Positions 48,130 through 59,954 of a stretch of DNA of 64,000 nucleotides are shown one piece after another. Position 1 is the stretch's first letter. Every line of letters starts with the position of its first letter. Both the position numbers and the translations under genes were made by a program. The stretch is from Letharia columbiana. Lineage: Eukaryota > Ascomycota > Lecanoromycetes > Lecanorales > Parmeliaceae. The stretch is from NCBI RefSeq assembly GCF_014066305.1, contig NW_023501074.1, forward strand, positions 124,001-188,000. The letters run 5' to 3'. The notes beneath the pieces are model-generated. The model was not told the DNA's origin and searched no databases. It worked only from the letters and a program-made list of their open reading frames with translations.

Positions 48130-48620
48130 ATAATTATAGAGTTAATAATATAAGAAGCTATATTTTAAAATCTTATCTTCAATTTAAAATAAGATTAGGA
48201 TTTTAAGAAAACTCGAAATCTCAATTCGAAATTCTATCTCGATCTCGACTCCCCTTCGAAATCTTATAGAGGTTTTTTACTTTCTGATATAGCGTAGATA
48301 AAATAGAGTATAAAATATTATATTATATTTTAAATTAAAGACTTTTATTTAAAATATAAGATATAAATATTTAGAAAGATAAATTAGAAGATATATAAGA
48401 TTATATTTAAAAGATATTATAGAAGTATTTTAAAAGCGTTATAAGAGTAATTTTTTAAATTAATTTAATTAAACGGTTAATAAAAATATTAAGATATTCT
48501 TATTATATTATTAAGAAAAATTTATCTCGACTTAAATTTATCTCGTTAAAATCTTAATTTGAAATAAGATGATATTAGATATTCTAAATCTCGCTCTACT
48601 TTTCTTCGTTACGTAGCGTA
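48130..48620 (+). mobile_element. Element V, rearranged copy 3
   Basis: The right end (CGTTACGTAGCGTA, 48,607-48,620) and interior match copy 1. The left part (about 48,160-48,295, TCGAAATTCTATCTCGATCT) matches the opposite orientation, as in copy 2's right end, and finishes in ATAGCGTAG. It is either an inverted left arm or two overlapping insertions. Confidence 0.5.
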
Positions 48621-50124
48621 TTTAAAACTATTTAATCTTTATAAATTAATAATAAAATAAATACTAGTTCTATTTCTATTTTTATTATAAAGTTTTTAAT
48701 AAGAGTTTCTCTTTTCTTATTAAGTTATTTATATATAGCTTATATTTTTTTATTAAATACTTCTTAATTAAAACTTAACATTATCATATTTAGATTTAAA
48801 TTTAAATTTTTTAAACTTTTTATTCTTTAAATCGAAATGATTATTTCTATATAATAATAATAATTTATTTATATCTTTTTATTAAAGACTTTAAAATTTT
48901 CGATTTTAACTCTCTTATAAAATATAAATAATATTAACCTTATATTCTCTAAAAAGATTATTTTTTATTTTATTATTTTTTAGATATATTATAAGCGTTA
49001 AAAGTTTATCTTACTTAATTAATATAATTTAAATAATAATTAAATATTAATAAAGATTTAAATAAAGCTAAATAGATAAATTAAATATTTATTAATTCTT
49101 AATATAAAGATTTATATACGTTATTAAAGATTAAAAGTATTATTATATTAAATATATAGTTTATTTTATCTCTAATTAATATCTTTATATAGTTAAATAA
49201 CTTTTAACTTCTAATTTACTAAATTTCGATATAATTTAATAGAAAGTTAATAAATCTTTATTATATATAATTATCATTTAAAAATTATTTCTTATTATTA
49301 ATTTATAACTCTTTCAAATTATTATTAAAAAAAATAAAAAAAATAGAAATCTTATTTCTTATATAAGAGCTTAATACTTTTAAATATTCTTTTTATAATA
49401 AAGTAATAATCTCTCTAATTTATTAATACTTTAAGATCGCTAGATTAATTAATTAATTTATTAATTATATATACTTCTACTTAGATTATAAAGAGTAATT
49501 ACGAGTTACTATATAGATATTATATACTTATAAAAAAATTTTAACTTAATCTTATTAAATTATAATAAAATCTTTTACTTCTCTTTTCTTTACTATCTTA
49601 TTATATATAGAACTTTTCTATTATATTTATATTTTAGATACTTTAATTTCTCTTTAATTTTTTCAATTTAATAGCTTTTTCTTATTTATCTTTAAAAAAT
49701 TAGTATATATAGCTATATATTAATAAGTAAGTATTAACTAAAAGAGTTTATTTAAATACTTTATCTAATAATCGCTTTAGTCTTTTTAAAGTATATTATA
49801 AAACGTTATAACTTTACTCTCGTTATAATTATAATATTAATCTTAAATTATACTTTATAAAAGAACTTAAATAGATTTTAACTTTTGAAAATAATTTTAA
49901 ATTAGAGTATTAGAATTATATAATACTATAAAATTATAAAGATATATTTTTATAAATAAATCTATAATTTAAATTCGAAAAGATCGCTTATTTAAGCTTA
50001 TTTATAAAGACTTCGTTAAGCGTATATAAATTAAACGATTTAGAATTCTCTTATTTAGAATTTATAAGTCTCTTTTTTAATAAGAAATAGTTATAAGTTT
50101 CGAGAATATATTATATAATAAATT
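48621..50124. other. RIPed DNA, unassigned
   Basis: 1.5 kb, very AT-rich, with no readable gene or repeat match. Confidence 0.6.
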
Positions 50125-51330
50125 ATTAATATATATAAAAGAATAAGATAGAGTTAATTTAAAAAATATAAATTTATATATATAATTAATTATAGATTTG
50201 AGTTCGTTATACTCTTAAATTAAATCGACTAAAGTTAGCCCGCTATCTCTCTCGAGATATCTTATTAAAAAATAAATATATATTCTTTATAAATAAAATA
50301 ATTTTTTTATTTTCTATTAAGATTTTATTATTTCTTTATTAAATTACGAGTTTAGGCCTATAAATTAAATTTATAATATTATTTTTTTAAATTAGAGCTA
50401 TCGAGTAGATTAAGTAAGCGAACTTCAAATAAACGATATTTAAATTCCTTTCCTTTAAATAAATATAAGACTAAATTTTAAATTTTCTAATTTAATTAAA
50501 TATTTAAATATTTAAATTATAATTAAAAAAAAGAATTAATAAATTTTAATAGAAAATAAAAAAGTTATTCTAAAATTAAATAATATATATCTCTATTTAA
50601 ATTAGAGCTATTAATAAATTTAATAAGTAATCTTTAATAGACGATATTTAAAATTCTTATCTATTAATAATTATAAGATTAAATTTTATAATTCTTACGA
50701 CGTTAAAGAAGCGTAAGCTATACTTTATAATTAAAAAAAAAACTTAAAATTTTAATAGAAGATATAAAAAGTTATTTTATTTATAAATAACGTAAATTTT
50801 TTTTTTAATAAGAGAGTCTTAAAAAGGCTAGAGAGCTAACTTAGATAGTCTAATTTAAAAAACGTAATAATCTCGAATTTATAATTAACTATATATATAA
50901 ATTTAAGATTTTTTAGCTTAGCTCTATCTTATTCTATTATATATATTAATAGAGCGTATTTTACGCTTTTTCATACTAGAAGAATTTTAAAATTTAATCT
51001 TATAATTATTAAAAAGTAAGAAGCTTAAATATCGTTTATTAAAGTTCGCTTACTAAAATTACCAATAGCTCTAATTTAAAATAAATCTATATTATTTAAT
51101 TTTAGAATAACTTTTTTATTTACTATTAAAATATTTTAATTTTTTTTAAATTATAGAAGATTTACGCTTTTAAATAAAAAAGAATTATTAAATTTAATCT
51201 TATAAATATTTAAAGATTAGAAATTCAAATATCGCTTATTAAAGATTACTTATAATAGCTTATTAAATTTACTCGATAGCTCTAATTTAAAAAAAAAATT
51301 ATAAATTTAATTTATAGGCTTTTACTCGTA
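50125..51330 (+). repeat. Family Y repeat containing another Y copy
   Basis: Outer copy: head 50,125-50,270, first unit up to AAATTA at 50,346, then resuming at TAGAGCG (50,950) and running to the tail AATTTATAGGCTTTTACTCG at 51,300-51,325. Joining the two parts restores the unit as in other copies. Confidence 0.7.
50347..50949 (-). repeat. Nested family Y copy, minus orientation
   Basis: 603 bp from CGAGTTTAGGCCTATAAA (reverse of the tail) to TCTATTATATATATTAA (reverse of the head). The host sequence reads AAATTA | insert | TAGAGCG. No direct repeat longer than 2 bp flanks it, so the exact ends of the family can be defined here. Confidence 0.75.
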
Positions 51331-52171
51331 TAAAATAAAATATTAATATTAATATTTTAATCTCGACTAGTCTAGACGTAACTAACTTTATTAAAGTTTT
51401 AAATATATTTAAAAGTATATTTCTATAGAATAAGCTTTTAAAATTAAGAGTTTTTTTAAAAATCTAAGTATTTAATATTATAATAATAAATAATTTCTTT
51501 TAAAATAAATCTAGATTAATAATCAACTTTCTATAAATAAATTAAATTCTATAAGTTTATATTTAAATATAAGAATTAATAAATATAAAAAATAAGAATA
51601 TAATAAGAATAAACTTAAGTATAAAAAATTAATTCTATTTATAGAAGACTTTATAACTTATTAAGAAGATAATAATTTAAAGTTAATAATAAGATTACGA
51701 TTTATCTTAACACTTAAAGAGATATAAATAGATTTTTATAGAATAGAAATTAAAGTTTATTCGTAGTAGATAGAAGAAGATATAGATTCTCTATAAATAA
51801 AGCTTTTTTTAATATCTTAATAAGCTAGATAATCTATACTATATAAAGTTAATTTATATAAGACTTTAAATTATATCTTTTAAGTATTAATACTTAATCT
51901 TTTACTTACTTAATATTCTTCTTCTTTATCTTATAAGATCTTTTAAATTACTTTTTTATTACTATAGCTATAATTTAATCTCCGCGACTTCTTCTTATAC
52001 GTTTCTTTTTATCTCGTCTTATTAAGTTAATAGAAACTATTATAATTAAACTAGAAAATATAAAATATAAACTATTAGAATTTATTTATACTACTAGCGA
52101 ATAATATATTTATATTCTAAACTATAAGATTCTTATAAATTTAGATTTTATCTTATATTTTTATATCTTAA
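51331..52171. other. RIPed DNA, unassigned
   Basis: No gene and no clear family match. Confidence 0.6.
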
Positions 52172-52563
52172 TTAATATATATAAAAGAATAAGATAGAGT
52201 TAAGTTAAAAAATCTTAAATTTATATATATAGCTAATTATAAATTCGAGGTTATTACGTCTTTTAATTAGACTATCTAAGTTAGCTCGCTAGCCTTCTTA
52301 AGCTCTCTTATTAAAAAAATAAATATATATTATTTATAAATAAGATAACTTTTTTATTCTCTATTAAAATTTTAATTTTTTTTTAAAATTATAAAGTATA
52401 GTTTACGCTTTCTAACGTTAAAAGAATTATAAGATTTAATCTTATAATTATTTAAAAATAAGAAGTTTAAATATCGCTTATTAAAGTTCGCTTATTAAAT
52501 TTACTCGATATCTTTAATTAAAAAAATAGATTATAAATTTAATTTATAAATCTAAACTCGTAA
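52172..52563 (+). repeat. Family Y repeat, short form
   Basis: About 390 bp: head TTAATATATATAAAAGAATA, one Y unit, and a tail ending AACTCG. Flanks (TATATCTTAA on the left, TAAGATATAA on the right) show no duplication. Confidence 0.65.
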
Positions 52564-52831
52564 GATATAAATCTATAAGGTATTATTAATAGAGATATAT
52601 ATTTATAAATTACTATTTATAGAGATATAATTTATAAGTTACTATAGTAGCTCGAATTTACTATTTAGAGGTTCGATTATAACTGGCGAACGCATTTAAA
52701 CTATAATCGTCTATAGTAGATCTGAATAGGGTAGGCTTTCGAAGCGTTAGATCAGCGACCTCTTGCTCGAACGAACTCTATTTACACCTAATAGATGCGT
52801 CGAATGTTACGATGCTGCCTGGAGTATCTCG
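52564..52831. other. Transition from RIPed DNA to the third island
   Basis: Two imperfect copies of a roughly 36-bp motif (TAGAGATATA...TTATAAATTACTAT and TAGAGATATAATTTATAAGTTACTAT) lie at about 52,590-52,655. CA/TG return from about 52,680. No gene. Confidence 0.5.
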
Positions 52832-53035
52832 CTACACTGGATTCATAGTGAATGACGCGTAAGTAAGAAGAGGGTTAAAGGCTACGCAATTGGCGTGCGG
52901 GGGATAGGGTGGAATAGATCTTATCGAGAGGGGTGTAGGTACGAACGTTAGCGGGTGTGAGCTCGTACGTTCGGGAAGTTTAGGCGACTCTAGACTTCTG
53001 GGTAGGAACTCGGACGCATCAGATTCGTCGGACAT
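52832..53035 (-). CDS. Small hypothetical ORF, 67 codons
   Basis: In the normal-composition island. It starts MSDESDASEFLPRSLESPKL, Ser/Glu/Pro-rich like a disordered N-terminus, then a Pro-rich stretch (SIRSIPPYPP). No domain recognised. It could be the first exon of a gene whose remainder has been lost in RIPed DNA to the left, or chance. Its start is 130 bp beyond the stop of the next ORF on the same strand. Confidence 0.3.
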   Translation of the reverse strand: MSDESDASEFLPRSLESPKLPERTSSHPLTFVPTPLSIRSIPPYPPHANCVAFNPLLTYASFTMNPV

Positions 53036-53164
53036 CTTGGACGGTTTCGTAGTACCGTAGTCTTAGAGAATACGGCCAGCGCAAGAGAATAAATGTGAAA
53101 CCAGACCACAACGACGAGGTGCGGTTGATTCTAGTGCCAATAAGTAGAAAGTGGTCAATCTCTG

Positions 53165-53560
53165 TCATATTTCTCCGAGCAATTTTTGTCCTTTCTCTTC
53201 CAACGCTTTCCTTACTCGCATTTCTTCTCCTACTGCCTCTTGCGTAGTTTTCACTTTGGGATCATAATCCGGTGGCAGGACCGTGATGAAATTGTCTCCG
53301 AGATGGACTCTACTCAACTCTGTAGGTTCGTCAAATTCTTGCAGGTTTGCCATGTTCCAGTTGTTCACATGCTTCTGTTTCCGCTTTTCAAAGTATTCGT
53401 CCTTCTCTATCTTCAAATCATTATCTGCGGTTTTCTTAGGAGCCACCACGTCCACGTCCCACATATTGGTCACTTCATCAGTATTTGACTTCGTTGTAAG
53501 GTACGCATGGACTGTGAGATGTGTATTGTTGGATATCATTGCCGCATCTTTGATGTCCAT
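53165..53560 (-). CDS. Hypothetical protein fragment, 131 codons from the first Met
   Basis: The frame from the Met at 53,560 gives a mixed polar product ending EEKGQKLLGEI, with an acidic/basic C-terminal helix-like part (residues 95-131) and the string NFITVLPPDYDP. The same frame stays open upstream to 53,653 (LTFDRVDAHPWTYRT is readable) before a TAA at 53,654-53,656, so the true N-terminus is probably earlier. Candidate splice acceptors are GATAG near 53,625 and TTAAG near 53,655. Amino-acid composition looks like a real protein, but I recognise no family. Likely a truncated or intron-containing gene. Confidence 0.45.
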   Translation of the reverse strand: MDIKDAAMISNNTHLTVHAYLTTKSNTDEVTNMWDVDVVAPKKTADNDLKIEKDEYFEKRKQKHVNNWNMANLQEFDEPTELSRVHLGDNFITVLPPDYDPKVKTTQEAVGEEMRVRKALEEKGQKLLGEI

Positions 53561-53927
53561 GGTGAAATGCAGCTTATCCCGAACGAGACCGCTCTGGTTT
53601 GTCCGATAAGTCCACGGGTGAGCATCGACTCTATCAAATGTTAATGCGCCTTCTTAAATGGAAATAGAAAGAGTGGACCTGATGAGAATTTGATGAGGGG
53701 TTAAATTCTCGTTCGCTGCTAACTTCAATGCTGCCTGTTTTCCTGCGTAAAATAAACCCAAAAGGTTAAGACGTTGAGGGACGAGCCCTTTAACCAAAAG
53801 AAACTTGAAGCCTGACATTGAGATGTTTAAAGCTCGAGAAAGGGGGCATTAGGTATGTTTGGTGTGGGTATTAAGAATGATGAATTAGCCTAAGATCTAG
53901 TCTCAGAAAGACCCTACGCAGTAAGTC
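53561..53927. other. Normal-composition DNA upstream of the hypothetical fragment
   Basis: No ORF of note. It would include upstream exons or the promoter of the minus-strand fragment if that gene is real. Confidence 0.45.
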
Positions 53928-54335
53928 TGTCACGGTACGCTAAGGCCTTACCTCGCCTTAGGGCTAGAGCTAACTAGCGTAGACTTAACACTACATGAAT
54001 CTATTCTATAAATATATAGAATAATTATAATCTTTTATATTATATATTAAATTATAATATAGTTATATTATTTTCTAATAATATAGTAATAATACTTAAG
54101 ATTATTTAATAGATATCTATTAAGTTATTTCGCTTTTATATTAATTAACTACTTCTTCTCTAAAACTCTATCTATCTTAATATTAAATACGCTTTTATAT
54201 TAGTATTTATAATTCTATAAGTCTTTATATAATATTATTAATATCGATTCTTTTATTAGACTATTTAATATTATTATAATATTTAATAGTAGCGAGATTA
54301 TAATCTCTAGCTTCTTAATAAAGTAAGTTCGTTTT
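53928..54335 (+). mobile_element. LTR-like sequence, left end intact then RIPed
   Basis: TGTCACGGTACGCTAAGGCC at 53,928 resembles the start of many fungal LTRs, which often open TGTCACGGTA. A TATA-like CTATAAATATATAG lies about 75 bp in. From about 54,000 it is RIPed, and 54,090-54,290 matches 37,575-37,830. It is cut by the next LTR element at 54,336. A solo LTR or the 5-prime part of an element are both possible. Confidence 0.45.
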
Positions 54336-54518
54336 TATTAGAATTAATATAGATATAATATTAATATAGATATATTAAATAAGATAATTAGTATATCGAA
54401 CTATATAGAAAGAAGAAAGATATTAAATAATAGATAAATATATCTACTAAGATACGCTAGGCTCGAATAGATTAGAGAGCTAAGTAATATATTAAGAATA
54501 TAAAATATACTCGTAATA
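54336..54518 (-). repeat. LTR of the second Gypsy copy
   Basis: Aligns with the other four LTR copies but carries about 19 bp of extra sequence (TAGATTAGAGAG and AATATAAAAT-like insertions). The polypurine tract beside it is mutated to CTATTTTCTTCTCT on the plus strand. Confidence 0.75.
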
Positions 54519-55744
54519 CTATTTTCTTCTCTTTATAAAATTATATTTTATAATTAATAAGTAAAAAGATAGAAAAATATATATATATATATACTTAACG
54601 TCTAAAAAATAATAAAAGTAATAAAGAAATAATCGTATTCGAGAATCTTAATATCGTATTTTTCTTTATAAGAGATATTAGAAACGATAGTAATTCTTTA
54701 TATTTACGCTATAGCGATATCGCTAATTAAAGCGTAGATATATATAGAAAGCTTAATTAAAAGAAAATTAATATAATATAATAAAAATAATATTTATTAA
54801 TATAGAAGTAAATAGTAGTAATTTTCGAATTTATATCTAAGCGAATAAAATATCGATAGAATAATACGATATAATTAATCGAGGGCTCTCAAATTAAATC
54901 GAGCTATAGATATTAAAAACTCTAATTTAATATTAAATAGATTTCTTTCTAAAATACTATATAATTAATATTAGTAAAGACTATTAATAAAGACTATTAA
55001 TAATAATAATAAAAGTCTATAGATAACGTACTATAGCTTCGAAAGATACTTAGATATTTATTAGTAAGAAAATCTTATATAAGAGGTTTTATATAATATA
55101 ATTTATAATTAATATAAGTCTAAGAGATCGATTCTCGGCTTCTGAAAAAAAATAAGAATATTGCGAAGATATCGAACGATTTTAATTTGATTAAAAATAA
55201 GGTATTTAAGATAGTTCTAGTATTTTATAAATTAACTAATATAGATAAGATATTTTAAAATAACGTTTATAGAAGTTATCTATTAAATCTTAGTAATTTT
55301 CGAATTTATTATTATTTATATTATATTAAATAGAGTTATTATAGAGACTTTTCTACTTAACTTTATACTTAAAATAATTATTAATTAACTTAAAGATAAA
55401 TATTTCTTTAATAATTTATTCGATTTAATTATTAATAGTAACTTATTTAGATAAAAGATTTATCTATTTTAATAAAGAGTTATTTATTACGAGATTTAAG
55501 AAATTAAAGTAAAAGATCTTATAGATCTTTATATTTAATAAAAGTTTTAAACGATATAAAGTTTTAATAAAATCTATAATTTTAAATAGATTAAGTTTTT
55601 TATAATCTAATTTATAAAAAGAGCGATTAAAGATAATATTCTTATTATTTAAAAAGATCTTATCGTCTATTTAAAAGATAATTTTTTATTAATATTTATT
55701 TACTTATATAATTATAATCTTCTAAACGTAATTTATATTACTTC

Positions 55745-58400
55745 TAATATACTTAAAACTCTATTTTATATAATTTATAATATTCTCTATTTAAGTAGTA
55801 TTAAGATATTTATATATAATCTTATAGTCGATAATATTCAAGTTAAAAGTTATTTAAGAATAAAATCTCTTATTCGCGAGAAAAGATAAAATATCGATAG
55901 TTAATAAAATAGTATTATTATTAATAAATTAATAATAAATAGCTATCTTACTTAATCGTTCTATATATAATTATAATATATTTAAAAATAATCCTTTATA
56001 TTCTAATTTATTTACTTAATTTATTTATCGATTTTAGAGTAAAAGACTATTAATAGCTTAATTATAATATTTAATCTTTTATAAAAAGATTTTTATATAA
56101 TAGCTATAAATTAAAAATCTTAATTTAATATTATTAAAGTCGATAGATCGTATAAGCGAAATACTTTCTTAAATAATAAATTAATTATTCTTTTAGCGAT
56201 ATTATCTTTATTAATATTAAAGTAGATTATATAATAATATTTCTTAATAAAAAAATTAATTACTACTTAATTAGTATTATAGCTATTAAATATAAGTAAA
56301 TTTATAATAAAGTTAATCTATATATCTTATTATAATTTTTATAGAAGTAATAGAGAATAAAATAAGCTATATTCTCGATTACGAAGTATCTTAGATCTTT
56401 AATAGATAGAATAATTTTAAATATAAATAGCTATTATTATTATTATTTCTTATTAATAATATTCTCTTTTAAGTAATTTATAGATATATACTATCTCGAA
56501 ATAGCCGTAAAACGATTAATTATATATCTCTTAAATAATATTAATATATATATTATCGAATACTTATAAAAGATTCTTATAAAAAAGTATCTTATTCTAT
56601 ATAGAGTATTTATTAAAAGTAATTTCTTAAAATCTATTCTTATTTTCGATAATAGTATTACGAATTTTTATATAATACTTATCTTTCTTATTAATTCTTA
56701 CTATCTTATAATAGATAAAATTATTAATTATATATATATTAATATATTCGCTATTTAATTTTAATCGATTAGAGATAAGAATTATTTAATATTATTAACG
56801 TAATTATTCGTTTTCGAAATTAGTTAATTTATATCTAGTTATTTATATAAGTATATTAATCTTAATATTCTAAAATCTAGATCGATAAATAATCTTTATA
56901 TTAAATTCTAATAATATATTTAAATATTAAATCTAGCGTTAACTAAGATTTCTTCTCTTAATAAAATATATTAATTTTTTATAATCGATAAAGATTCTAA
57001 TAAGAATATTTATATATTTTAATTTAAAATACTAATATTCTAAATAACGAGTAATTACTAATAGTTTATTATTTTAGATTTAATAATTATACTTAATTAA
57101 AATTAGGTTTTTACTATAGAAGATTATCGAATAATAATTTTTCTTATTATTATATTAAGAAAGAATATCTTTATTAATATAGTCGAAAGAGTTAGTCTCT
57201 AAAATAATTTTCTTTATTCTATTAAAATAACGTAGAATTAAAGCTTTAGTAATAATAACTTTCAGAAAATAGAAAGCCTCTTAATATATTAGAAACTAAT
57301 TAAATATACTCTTCGTTATTATAAATTTTACTATAAATTTAACTATCTTAAAGAAATCTCTAATAAATTATTAATAAAAATTATAAAAATTAATAAAGAT
57401 CTATATCTCTTAAGATTAATAGATATAATTTATTTAATAATAATCTAGATTTTAATAGAATCTATTTATAACCTATCTATAGATATTAATAAATCTAAAG
57501 ATATAATTTTCTAGATATAGAATTTATATTCAAAAATATCTATCTTAAGATTAATACTTTTTAATTTCTAAAAAATTTATCTAACGTATTAAATGTATTT
57601 CTTTTTTATCTTATTATTATATATTTTTTTATCTTATTATAAGTAAATATATTATTAAAATAGATTTAGTAGAAATTATTTATATACTTAAATAGAATAT
57701 TCTTTATATATTATTAATATATAGCTAAGTCGTTAATTAATTCGAAGAAGAGAATCTAATACTTATATACTTTAAGAAAGATATTAAAACTAGTAAAATT
57801 CTCGCTATCGAGGTATATATATAGTTTATTAAACGCTATTATAATATTTAATTAAGTAAGATATTTATATCTTTAAATTCTTACTAAATTCTTATCTATT
57901 AGTAAGATTAGATATTAATTTCTTTTAATAATAGCGTTTAGCTTTCGGTAATTTATATAAAAATATAACTTTTTACTTAATTTTTTTATAAATAAAATAG
58001 ATAAGATAAATAGTATATAGTTTAGTATTATAAATCCCTTCTTTAAATATTCGTTTAGATACTTCTTTATCTATTTTAATTTATATTCTAATATTAAATA
58101 GATTCTACTTTTCGAAAGTTTCGTTTTATCGAAGTTATTATTAAATTTTAATTTATAATTATAAAAATAATATAAGAAAAGTATATTTATTTTAATTTTA
58201 TTAAAAATATCTAGATAGTCGTAGTACTTCGAAGATAATTTATATTTTATCTTCTTAGAACTAATTATATTAGCGCTATTAATTTAAATAGAATAATTAG
58301 AATTATAATATTTCTTATATTTCTTTTCTAAATTATAGAGATATAATTTATTAATTAATATATAAGATTTATAAGATATTTAAATAGAGGAAGATATATA
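55745..58400 (-). pseudogene. Pol remnant of the second Gypsy copy
   Basis: Colinear with the RT, RNase H and integrase region of the first copy. RT boxes lie near 57,930 and 57,632-57,661, and the integrase core is at about 55,990-56,330. Both catalytic RT Asp codons now read Asn. Dense TAA/TAG codons. No function remains. Confidence 0.75.
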
Positions 58401-59954
58401 TAATATAGATAATATATTATAAATCTTATTTATTATTAATATAAATAGTTTATTTTCTTTTTTATAAGTTAGTTAATAATAAGTTATTATATTAATCTTA
58501 GCGATAATAATAAACTTAGTTTTATTTAATAAAGAGATATTTAAATTAGTTTTATTATTTTAATATAATAAATAAAAAAATAAGTAATATAGATAGTTAA
58601 AGTTTTAAAATAGATAGAAAAGAAAGTTTATCTATTATTAATATTTTATTATTATTATTATTATATTAATTAAGTAAAAAGAGTATCTTATTTTATAATA
58701 TATTAAGAACTACTTTATATTTATTTATTTAATTTTTTTTAATTATTATATTATATTTTAATAGTATAATTAATATTAAATATATTTCTTTTTAATAGTT
58801 TTTTATTATTATTATAAAGAGTAAATAGTATATAATTAATCGTTTTATAATCTAGTCGTTATAATCTCTTAATAATTCACATCTTAATAATAGAAGTAAT
58901 TTTAAATATAAGGCTTTATATATCGCTAAGATTAAGAACTCGTTTATAACTATATAAGTATTAATATATTTACTATCTATTAAAGAGTTTTTAAATAAAT
59001 AATTTCTCTCTTATAAAGATAGTATAATTTATATATGAAAAGAATAACGTATTAAGACGTTGTTAAGAGTATCTATTAAGTATACTTTATAAGTATCTTT
59101 TACTATAATTTTAAAAGAGATTATTTATTTCTTAAATTTAAAGAAGAATTATCGCTATTTATAATATCGACGTTATTAATTTTAAATTCTTTATCTATTT
59201 CTATCGCGTAAAGTTATACTTTCTTAAAGATCTTTTTATTAATCTCGATTTAAATAGTTATTATAAATTTTTTTTAATAATAATCTTTCTTATCGTAGTT
59301 ATAGTATATTAATTTTCTTAACTTTAAATTAATTATAATATTTAAAAATATAATAGTTATATTTAAATAATATTTAATAATAGATATAAGACGTATATTA
59401 GCTATTAATATTATTCTTAATATTTATTTTATAATTATTTAAATAATAATTTTTATAAATTTAAAATCTTTATACTTAATATATTATAAGTTATTTAATT
59501 TTTAAAGATATTCTTTTATAATTTTTAAGATAATAAAATCTTCTACGATCTATTATAACATTTTTAGATTTTTTCTTAATTTTTTTAAAAGATAGTTCTC
59601 TAATATAAGAGTTTTTTTAATATTAAAAATAATATCTAGTTAAATAAAGTTTAAATAGAAATTAATAAAGAATTAAATCTCTTATTATAAAGTATTTATA
59701 TTATACTATATATTATTATATTAATTTAAATTTTTATAAATATAAATTAATATATTTATAACTTTATTAAAAGATTAATAAAAGTTAATAAAGTTTTAAA
59801 ATTTTCTATATCTAATATATTATATAATTTTATTATTAAATTATTAAATTATATAGATTATTTTAAAGTTTTTAATAAAATAATAATCGCTATTAGCTTT
59901 AAATTTCTATACTATTTTAAAGACTTAATTATTCTAAATAGAGTTATTATTATA

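Larger units (their letters stand above)
54336..59954 (-). mobile_element. Second Gypsy copy, heavily RIPed, truncated
   Basis: Same family as 15,459-22,864. A left LTR of 183 bp (54,336-54,518, TATTAGAATTAA...CTCGTAATA) is followed by an interior colinear with the first copy as far as that copy's position of about 21,500. RIP is heavier: the catalytic box reads YFNN (57,632-57,661) and the FCVDYR motif (about 57,930) is lost. It lacks the 567-bp TIR element. The 5-prime end and right LTR are absent because another element begins at about 59,955. Confidence 0.85.

Noticed and set aside
52172..52563. Short Y copies interpreted as solo LTRs.
   Set aside because: No 5-bp TSD, no consistent TG/CA ends, and internal tandem units of variable number are unlike LTRs.
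53186..53609. Two plus-strand ORFs (100 and 108 codons) opposite the 131-codon fragment.
   Set aside because: They are Phe/Leu/Cys-rich, typical of the antisense of a charged coding sequence. The minus frame has a more protein-like composition and remains open further.
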